Of a DNA stretch of 5,606 nt, positions 1 through 4,943 are shown one piece after another (within the stretch, counting starts at the first letter, position 1; each line of letters begins with the position of its first letter). A program made the position numbers and the translations under genes. Under the pieces are notes generated by a model that ran no database searches, had not been told where the DNA came from, and saw nothing but the letters and a program-made list of their open reading frames with translations. Origin of the DNA: Caldifarciminota bacterium UBA3079 (lineage in GTDB: Bacteria > Hydrothermota > Tepidihabitantia > Tepidihabitantales > Tepidihabitantaceae); assembly GCA_002366635.1 (NCBI GenBank), contig DFBN01000029.1, positions 8,577-14,182 on the forward strand, read 5' to 3'.

Positions 1-1136
1 TTAATGGCCGGTTCTGCCAATGCTTTCATTTTCACAAACCACTGCTCACTGGCCAAAGGTTCTATTACCGTGCCGCATCGGTCACAGGTTCCAACAGAAT
101 GGCGATAAGGCTCAATCTTCTCTAAAAACCCGGCTGCCTCAAGGTCTCGAACTACCTGTTTTCTGCATTCATTCCGATCCAAACCCTGATATTTCTCAGG
201 CACTGCAGTAGTCATCCGCGCATCTTCACCAATGACTTTGATGCGTTCCAGACCATGCCGCTCTCCGATTTCGAAATCCACCGGGTCATGGGCTGGTGTT
301 ACCTTGACCGCACCGGTCCCGAATTCTGTTTCAACCGCACGGTCGGCGACAATCGGGATAGGACGGTCGGTTAAAGGCAAACTCAACTTCTTACCTACCA
401 GAGACTTAAAACGGTCGTCACTCGGGTTCACCGCGACCGCGGTATCACCTAGCATCGTTTCGGGCCTGGTAGTTGCAACAGTCACATAACCATCTTCGTC
501 TGCCAAAGGATAACGGATGTACCAAAGATGAGAATCCTGGTCAACATATTTTACTTCCAGGTCTGAAATCGCAGTCCCGCACCTCGGGCACCAGTTCACA
601 ATGTACAAACCACGATATACCAAACCTTTCTTATAATACCTGACAAATGCCTCGCGCACTGCGGCCGACAGCATCCTATCCATGGTGAATCGTAATCTTG
701 TCCAGTCCAGACCGCAACCCAGGCTTCTCAACTGATTCACAATCCGATTCCCGTATTTTTCTTTCCATTCCCAGACCCGCTCTATGAATTTCTCTCTTCC
801 CAAGTCGAACCGGGTCAATCCCTGCTTGGCCAACAGTCGTTCCACTTTTACTTGTGTCCCGATACCAGCATGGTCTGTACCCGGAAGCCAGAGTGTCTCA
901 AAACCCTGCATTTTCTTGCGGCGTATGAGTATATCAGGAATAACATTATCCAGGGCATGTCCCATGTGGAGCGAACCGGTCACATTGGGCGGTGGAATTA
1001 CAATCGAGAACTTGGGTTTTTGGGAATAAGCATCGGCAGTAAAAAACCCGTTATCTTCCCAGTATTTATACCATTTTGCCTCGACCGGCTTCGGATTATA
1101 CCGGGACGTAAAATCGGGCTGTTTTTCCGCTGGCAT
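1..1136 (-). CDS. valS: Valyl-tRNA synthetase, N-terminal part (3' end beyond window)
   Basis: Class I aminoacyl-tRNA synthetase that charges tRNA-Val with valine in the cytoplasm. The 378 complete codons present cover the start of the catalytic Rossmann domain and the CP1 editing domain. Visible motifs: PPPNVTGSLHMGHA (about residues 48-61, with the HIGH-type ATP signature as HMGH at 57-60), GTDHAGIGTQ (86-95), a Cys pair in NWCPRCGTAISDLEV (181-195), the editing-domain segment TTRPETMLGDTAVAVNP (222-238), GTGAVKVTPAHDPVDFEIG (273-291), and near the window edge TCDRCGTVIEPLASEQWFVK. The KMSKS half and anticodon-binding domain lie outside the window. ATG at 1136 is the only reasonable start: the in-frame TAA at 1148-1146 blocks extension, and the protein begins at the normal distance from HMGH. 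No SD precedes it; the promoter -10 box is 8 nt upstream. It follows the GH130 gene by 62 bp on the same strand. Family assignment is certain from motif content. Confidence 0.97.
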   Translation of the reverse strand, partial: MPAEKQPDFTSRYNPKPVEAKWYKYWEDNGFFTADAYSQKPKFSIVIPPPNVTGSLHMGHALDNVIPDILIRRKKMQGFETLWLPGTDHAGIGTQVKVERLLAKQGLTRFDLGREKFIERVWEWKEKYGNRIVNQLRSLGCGLDWTRLRFTMDRMLSAAVREAFVRYYKKGLVYRGLYIVNWCPRCGTAISDLEVKYVDQDSHLWYIRYPLADEDGYVTVATTRPETMLGDTAVAVNPSDDRFKSLVGKKLSLPLTDRPIPIVADRAVETEFGTGAVKVTPAHDPVDFEIGERHGLERIKVIGEDARMTTAVPEKYQGLDRNECRKQVVRDLEAAGFLEKIEPYRHSVGTCDRCGTVIEPLASEQWFVKMKALAEPAI

Positions 1137-1144
1137 CGCCGGGT

Positions 1145-1172
1145 ATTATAGAATCCTACCTATTACTGTCAA
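1145..1172 (-). promoter_or_regulatory. Near-consensus sigma-70-type promoter of valS, predicted leaderless start
   Basis: On the minus strand TTGACA (1172-1167) is followed by a 16-nt spacer and TATAAT (1150-1145). Both hexamers match the consensus exactly. Counting 7 nt from the last base of the -10 box puts the transcription start near 1138, within about 2 nt of the valS ATG at 1136. There is no purine-rich SD between the -10 box and the ATG (intervening bases ACCCGGCG). The transcript should therefore be leaderless or have a leader of only a few bases. The TAA inside TATAAT is also the in-frame stop that fixes the valS start. Hexamers and spacing are seen directly; activity is inferred. 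Confidence 0.8.
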
Positions 1173-1198
1173 TCAAGCCGGTCCAAGAAACCCGCAAC

Positions 1199-2155
1199 TC
1201 AGGCCGGTGAAAACCGGTGTTTTCCCAGCCAGTCAAGCATCTCTGAGATTCTGCCCGTGGCAAGCGCAATATACGAATCCGCTCCACCATAATATAGATT
1301 AAGGGTATCACCGTTATCACCGATGGTGTAACCGCAAGAAAAAACGACATCACTGACATCGCCAATACGCTCATAAGATTCCCGAGGCCCGAATATCCAC
1401 TCGGTGCCGCGCAAAAGACAACGGGACGGCTGTTCCAGGTCAAACAATGCCAGACCCAGCCGGTAAATGCATCCGGCTGCGGTCCAACGCACACCATGGT
1501 ATATCATCAACCATCCTTGTTCGGTTTCGATCAAAGGCGGAGCCAGACCGATTTTATTCGCATCCCACCATGGACCTCGTTTTGCCTCAAGCACCATTTG
1601 ATGTTTACCCCAATAGTGCAAATCCGGTGATTCTGAAAGCCATATATCTGCGCCCAAAGCGGTTATCGGCCGGTGAAACACATTCCAGCGACCGTGGATG
1701 CGTCTAGGCAGAAGCGCTGCATCTTTGTCTTCGGGCGGCACTACCACTCCGAGCCGTTCAAGTTTCTTGAAATCTTTAGTCAAAGCAAGCGATACCGCGG
1801 GTCCGGCCGGCGAATAAGCGGTATAGGTAATCGCATACTTTCCCAGTTCTTCAAGCCAGACGATGCGCGGGTCTTCAGCCCCCCATATTTCTTCGGTAGG
1901 ACAGAGTTTCCCTGGAAGTATTGGTTCCGGGTCAATAACCCAGGCATCAATCCCGTTCTCAGACCTTGCGACCCAGAGAGAGGAAATCCCTCGCTGGTCT
2001 TCGACCCGGCAGAGCAAGAGGGTCGTCCCATCGGGTAGGCGAACCGCACCAGGATTAAACACTGCATTGACCGTATGGGGCCAGTCAGCAGCGGTCAGTA
2101 TCGGATTTTTGGGGTAGCGTTTCAGAAGCGAACCCGGTCGCTTGCGATAGTCCAC
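1199..2155 (-). CDS. GH130 family mannoside phosphorylase/hydrolase-like protein
   Basis: 318-residue five-bladed beta-propeller enzyme of glycoside hydrolase family 130, whose known members phosphorolyse or hydrolyse beta-mannosides (beta-1,4 or beta-1,2 linked). Family motifs in order: VFNPGAVRL (32-40), RVED (50-53), GAEDPRI (92-98, whose Asp-95 sits where the family's proposed general acid lies), TYTAYS (110-115), KDAALLPRR (144-152), FHRP (160-163), PPLIETEQGW (206-215), MIYHGV (217-222), GDVSDVVFSCGYT (265-277) and YYGGADSYIALATG (288-301). Length is normal for the family and there is no signal peptide, so it should act in the cytoplasm. The start is GTG at 2155, preceded by AAAGGAGG (2167-2160) lying inside the last codons of the upstream glycosyltransferase gene; that gene's TAG stop shares its G with this GTG. 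The shared base and embedded SD imply translational coupling and a common substrate. Subfamily, linkage and phosphorylase-versus-hydrolase activity cannot be decided here. Confidence 0.92.
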   Translation of the reverse strand: MDYRKRPGSLLKRYPKNPILTAADWPHTVNAVFNPGAVRLPDGTTLLLCRVEDQRGISSLWVARSENGIDAWVIDPEPILPGKLCPTEEIWGAEDPRIVWLEELGKYAITYTAYSPAGPAVSLALTKDFKKLERLGVVVPPEDKDAALLPRRIHGRWNVFHRPITALGADIWLSESPDLHYWGKHQMVLEAKRGPWWDANKIGLAPPLIETEQGWLMIYHGVRWTAAGCIYRLGLALFDLEQPSRCLLRGTEWIFGPRESYERIGDVSDVVFSCGYTIGDNGDTLNLYYGGADSYIALATGRISEMLDWLGKHRFSPA

Positions 2156-4413
2156 TATTCCTCCTTTGTTCTCATTTCTTCTGACCGCATTGCCAGAAGC
2201 GCCAATAGGTAAGCAAGAGTTGACTCGGCCCCTTGGTTCTGGTTCACACCGTCTGGTTCCAATCCGTCATAGCATCCACCGGTCGTGTAATCATACAAAG
2301 GTAACCCCAAATCGTTTTTTCCCAGAAACCATTCAAAAGCCCGAAGCATTTCGTCCCACCATCTGGAGTCACCGGTCTGTAAATGGGCTTCGCGGCAAGC
2401 TTCAATCATCGTTTGTGCCTCAATCGGTTGCTGGGCAAAGCGCGCTCTTTCTTTCCCTTTTCGATACCATCCGGTGCTGCCAACCGGCACAAATTTGCCA
2501 TCTTGCCCGGTCTGAATCCGTGCTAGCCAATCGAGCGCACGCAGCGCATCATCTTTCCGCTGACCGTTTTCCGCTCCGGCTAGAAGTAGTGCGTGAGGAA
2601 GCCTTGCATTGGCATAATTCAGCGAATCCTCAAACCAGATCCATTCTGGAGAAACGGTCCTCTTAAACAACTCATGCAACCGTTCGCCAAGAACTTCGCG
2701 CGTCCGGCGGGCCACACTGTTACCAGGAAAACGCCTGAGATAAACATCGATTCCAATCAAAGCTAATGCCCAGGCACGGGGGCTGGTAAATAGCTCTACT
2801 GCCGGCAATGCCGCCGCGAAAAGGTTCATCGCCGCTGCCACCTGTCCTTCATCACTTGCCTGTCCGACCGCACATCCAAGTCCCCAGAGCGCACGGCCCT
2901 GACTGTCTTCTGACCCGCATTCATCCAGCCAGCGATGGTTATAAGAAAGCCAATTATGAAACCGGCCCAATTCCGGCATAAACGCATACTCCAGAAAGGC
3001 TAGATACCGGGCGCTCAGGAGTCTGAGTTCCTGCTCGTCCGGGCCGAACTCGCGACTACGCACGGCAACAACCAGGGCCCGGGCGTTGTCATCTGTAGTA
3101 TATCCCTCGGCATAATTGGGCACAGAACAGCGGGCGTGCTGAAGAATCCCGGTGCAATCAGTTAATCGCTTCAGGTATTTCAGGTCCAAATCAGGCAATT
3201 CGACATCGTCCGGCTCGGCCGGCTTCGGCCCGGGGACAACCTTCAGCCGGCCACGGTGTTCATCCCGTGCCCGCTGGAAGCTTTCAAGATACTGGCGTGC
3301 CACTTCCTTCCAAATCATTTGTCTTCCAAAGGAATACGCCTTTTTGCGCATCGCATGACGCTCGGCCTCGTTCTCAAATAGTCTGATTACCGCCTTGGCC
3401 AAAGCATCTGCATCCCGGAAAGGCACAAGCAATCCACGGCCTTGACTGAGCATCTCTTCTGCATACCAATACCGGGTAGAAACAACCGCTTTGCCTGTGC
3501 CCAGAGAATACGCCAGCGTGCCAGAAGCGATTCTGTCTTCGTTCAGATACGGCGTCACATAAATATCGGCCGCACCGAGAAATTCGCATAACTCATCCAG
3601 TTTGACAAATCGGTTATGAAATACGACATGGTCACCAATACCGTGAGAGCGGACCCGACGCTGCAGAGATAACCGGTATTCTTCGCCGTGAAGGCTCCGC
3701 ACATGGGGATGTGTCACCCCCAGCACAATATAAACAACATCTGGGAATCGCTTCGCTATTTGTGGCAAGGCATCTATCATATACTCGATGCCTTTGTCAG
3801 GTGAAATCAGACCGAAAGTCAGAATGACCCGTTTGCCTTCCACTGCGAATTTGTCTTTATAGAAATTCGGGTCAATAAAAGGCATATCAGGAATGCCGTG
3901 AGGAATCAAATCAACTCTGTCCCTGGTGACGCCCCATACTTCCTCCAGAAACTCAATTGGTCGTTCACTCATCACAACCAGTCGGGATGAGAGTTGGCAG
4001 AGTTCGTCCATAACCCGGCGCTGCTTGGGATTGGGCTCACGCAGCACCGTATGCAGAGTCGTAACTATCGGCATTCTCAGCCGACGCAATGTAACCAGCA
4101 AGTCGAGCCCTGCCGGCCCCCCGAAAATACCGTACTCATGCTCAACGCACACAACATCAGCACCACCCATATTCAGAAAATCTGCAAGCTGGCGATAACC
4201 CTTGATGTCATTCTCAAAGACCTCGAACCTGACGCGTTCCGGGTAATTGTAGCCTTCTGGTCGGTCATTCATTGCGACCGCATAACAGTCAAGCTCAGGT
4301 GCTTCCCGTGCCACCGCTTCAGACAAATCAGTGGTAAAAGTAGCAATACCGCACTGACGGGGCAGATAATTACCCAGAAAAACTACTGTTGAAAAATCAA
4401 CCGGTTTCGGCAT
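2155..4413 (-). CDS. GT4-type glycosyltransferase fused to a C-terminal (alpha/alpha) glycosidase-like domain
   Basis: 752 residues in two parts. Residues about 1-385 form a GT-B fold glycosyltransferase of the GT4/group 1 type: LGNYLPRQCGIATFTTDL (13-30), VEHEYGIFGGP (90-100), IPHGIPDMPF (170-179), FGLISPDKGIEYMIDALP (200-217), then the nucleotide-sugar site region NEDRIASGTLAYSLGTG (291-307) and VVSTRYWYAEEML (310-322). A charged, Pro-rich linker (about 383-410) leads to a helical domain with conserved-looking aromatic and acidic motifs: EGYTTDDNARAL (436-447), GSEDSQGRALWGLG (500-513), WFEDSLNYANARLPHA (593-608), RFAQQPIEAQTMIEA (658-672), TGGCYDGLEPDGVNQNQGAE (711-730). The pattern suggests an alpha/alpha-barrel glycosidase-like or sugar-binding module; its activity is unknown to me. 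The N-terminal part resembles mannosyltransferase-like GT4 proteins, but donor and acceptor are not proven. No signal peptide or membrane segment is visible. ATG 4413 has SD AAAAGGAG 7 nt upstream. First gene of the unit with GH130. Confidence 0.9.
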   Translation of the reverse strand: MPKPVDFSTVVFLGNYLPRQCGIATFTTDLSEAVAREAPELDCYAVAMNDRPEGYNYPERVRFEVFENDIKGYRQLADFLNMGGADVVCVEHEYGIFGGPAGLDLLVTLRRLRMPIVTTLHTVLREPNPKQRRVMDELCQLSSRLVVMSERPIEFLEEVWGVTRDRVDLIPHGIPDMPFIDPNFYKDKFAVEGKRVILTFGLISPDKGIEYMIDALPQIAKRFPDVVYIVLGVTHPHVRSLHGEEYRLSLQRRVRSHGIGDHVVFHNRFVKLDELCEFLGAADIYVTPYLNEDRIASGTLAYSLGTGKAVVSTRYWYAEEMLSQGRGLLVPFRDADALAKAVIRLFENEAERHAMRKKAYSFGRQMIWKEVARQYLESFQRARDEHRGRLKVVPGPKPAEPDDVELPDLDLKYLKRLTDCTGILQHARCSVPNYAEGYTTDDNARALVVAVRSREFGPDEQELRLLSARYLAFLEYAFMPELGRFHNWLSYNHRWLDECGSEDSQGRALWGLGCAVGQASDEGQVAAAMNLFAAALPAVELFTSPRAWALALIGIDVYLRRFPGNSVARRTREVLGERLHELFKRTVSPEWIWFEDSLNYANARLPHALLLAGAENGQRKDDALRALDWLARIQTGQDGKFVPVGSTGWYRKGKERARFAQQPIEAQTMIEACREAHLQTGDSRWWDEMLRAFEWFLGKNDLGLPLYDYTTGGCYDGLEPDGVNQNQGAESTLAYLLALLAMRSEEMRTKEE
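2160..2167 (-). promoter_or_regulatory. SD for GH130 gene, inside the glycosyltransferase 3' end
   Basis: AAAGGAGG on the minus strand lies 4 nt before the GTG at 2155 and inside the last codons of the upstream gene. It supports the GTG start despite the TAGTG overlap. The gap is short, which fits re-initiation by ribosomes terminating at the overlapping TAG. Confidence 0.8.
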
Positions 4414-4420
4414 CAGATTT

Positions 4421-4428
4421 CTCCTTTT
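4421..4428 (-). promoter_or_regulatory. SD of the glycosyltransferase gene
   Basis: AAAAGGAG on the minus strand, 7 nt before ATG at 4413, a standard spacing that fixes this start. Confidence 0.8.
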
Positions 4429-4445
4429 CCAATAATCAAGGGAAC

Positions 4446-4475
4446 ATTATAAGAAATTCTTCCGGAACTTGTCAA
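4446..4475 (-). promoter_or_regulatory. Consensus promoter for the glycosyltransferase-GH130 unit
   Basis: TTGACA (4475-4470), 18-nt spacer, TATAAT (4451-4446) on the minus strand; both hexamers match the consensus exactly. The predicted transcription start is near 4439, giving a leader of about 26 nt that contains the SD. The spacer holds an 8-bp perfect palindrome TTCCGGAA (4460-4467), a possible regulator site but short enough to be chance. The perfect hexamers suggest strong expression unless repressed. Confidence 0.8.
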
Positions 4476-4543
4476 GCGAGCGATTGCGACACAAATCCGC
4501 AGAATAAGTAAAACCCGGCCCGATTTCGCACACTCAAACTTCC

Positions 4544-4563
4544 AGACAAAGCGTCTTTTGTCT
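4544..4563. repeat. Perfect 7+7 bp inverted repeat, operator candidate
   Basis: AGACAAA (4544-4550), 6-nt gap, TTTGTCT (4557-4563). It is about 70 bp upstream of the -35 box of the leftward promoter and about 60 bp upstream of the rightward one. That position suits a regulator binding site serving either gene. It is AT-rich and lacks a following T-run, so it does not look like an intrinsic terminator. Function is inferred from position only. Confidence 0.45.
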
Positions 4564-4616
4564 AACTCAAGGAAAACCAGAGGCTTAAACCCGTAATCAA
4601 CAGTGAATTGACCCGG

Positions 4617-4630
4617 TGCCAATATTGACA
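4617..4630. repeat. Imperfect 14-bp palindrome over the rpsO -35 box
   Basis: TGCCAATATTGACA has a perfect core CAATATTG (4620-4627), one mismatched pair, then TG/CA ends. It contains the TTGACA at 4625-4630, so a protein bound here would compete with RNA polymerase. It may also be chance in an AT-rich promoter. Confidence 0.35.
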
Positions 4631-4652
4631 ATTACAGGAAAATGCGTAATCT
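4625..4652 (+). promoter_or_regulatory. Probable promoter of rpsO-pnp
   Basis: TTGACA (4625-4630), 16-nt spacer, TAATCT (4647-4652). The -35 box is perfect; the -10 box keeps the key T, A and final T but is otherwise weak. A promoter must lie in this region because the upstream gene is divergent. The predicted start near 4659 would place the SD at the very 5' end of the mRNA, so the true -10 box may differ by a few bases. Confidence 0.5.
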
Positions 4653-4658
4653 TAGGCC

Positions 4659-4663
4659 GGAGG
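4659..4663 (+). promoter_or_regulatory. SD of rpsO
   Basis: GGAGG, 9 nt before the ATG at 4673. It supports this start, which also gives the standard S15 N-terminus. Confidence 0.8.
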
Positions 4664-4672
4664 AATTAAAAG

Positions 4673-4942
4673 ATGACAATAGCAAAAGAGAAAAAAGAGC
4701 AACTGATTCATAGTTATCAGTTGCACGGGACCGATACCGGTTCCCCAGAGGTGCAAATCGCTATTCTCACTGAAAGAATCGGGCTTTTGAGCGAGCACCT
4801 CAAAGTGCATAGAAATGACAAACATTCGCGTCGTGGTCTTATCAGAATGGTATGTGAGCGGCGACGGCATTTGGACTATTTGTCCAAACGTCACCAACCA
4901 AGGTATAAGAAAATAATATCCGAACTGGGTCTGCGGGGTTAA
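4673..4942 (+). CDS. rpsO: 30S ribosomal protein S15
   Basis: 89-residue primary 16S rRNA-binding protein that binds the central domain of the small subunit and helps platform assembly. The length equals the usual family length. The S15 signature is clear: [20 protein letters not shown] (about 17-36), [15 protein letters not shown] (42-56), [11 protein letters not shown] (63-73) and the C-terminal [13 protein letters not shown]. The His, Asp and Ser-Arg-Arg residues of the rRNA-contacting loop are present. It starts at ATG 4673 with a good SD and ends with TAA at 4940-4942, one base before the pnp start. The rpsO-pnp order is widely conserved in bacteria. The predicted leader of about 14 nt is too short for the structured S15 autoregulatory leader known in Escherichia coli. 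Confidence 0.98.
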   Translation: MTIAKEKKEQLIHSYQLHGTDTGSPEVQIAILTERIGLLSEHLKVHRNDKHSRRGLIRMVCERRRHLDYLSKRHQPRYKKIISELGLRG

Positions 4943-4943
4943 T

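Larger units (their letters stand above)
4414..4672. other. Divergent intergenic region between glycan genes and rpsO
   Basis: 259 bp without a convincing gene. It contains outward-facing promoters for the glycosyltransferase gene (minus) and rpsO (plus), an AGACAAA/TTTGTCT inverted repeat (4544-4563) between them, and an imperfect palindrome over the rpsO -35 box (4617-4630). The central stretch from about 4476 to 4624 shows no tRNA fold, no recognisable riboswitch and no terminator with a U-tract. A 72-codon frame exists on the minus strand (4631-4413) but has no homology I recognise and begins with TTG without an SD. Confidence 0.75.

Noticed and set aside
852..1151. Plus-strand frames opposite valS (also 20-211, 232-489, 784-1029)
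   Set aside because: valS motifs run unbroken through the whole segment on the minus strand, so these are antisense shadows.
1137..1198. T-box riboswitch upstream of valS
   Set aside because: The gap is only 62 bp and is occupied by the promoter; there is no room for specifier and antiterminator stems and no T-box-like sequence is seen.
1156..1497. 113-codon minus-strand frame with hydrophobic stretch
   Set aside because: It overlaps the GH130 coding region in another frame; GH130 motifs continue to residue 301 in the correct frame.
2166..2666. 166-codon plus-strand frame opposite the glycosyltransferase C-terminal domain
   Set aside because: It is antisense to a long coherent coding frame with clear motif structure, and has no recognisable domain.
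4544..4563. Inverted repeat as an intrinsic terminator
   Set aside because: The stem is AT-rich with only two G-C pairs, no T-run follows on either strand, and no gene ends next to it.
4413..4631. 72-codon frame on the minus strand ending in TGATG overlap with the glycosyltransferase start
   Set aside because: It starts with TTG without an SD, matches no family I recognise, and its body contains the consensus TTGACA-N18-TATAAT promoter. The TGATG overlap is probably chance.
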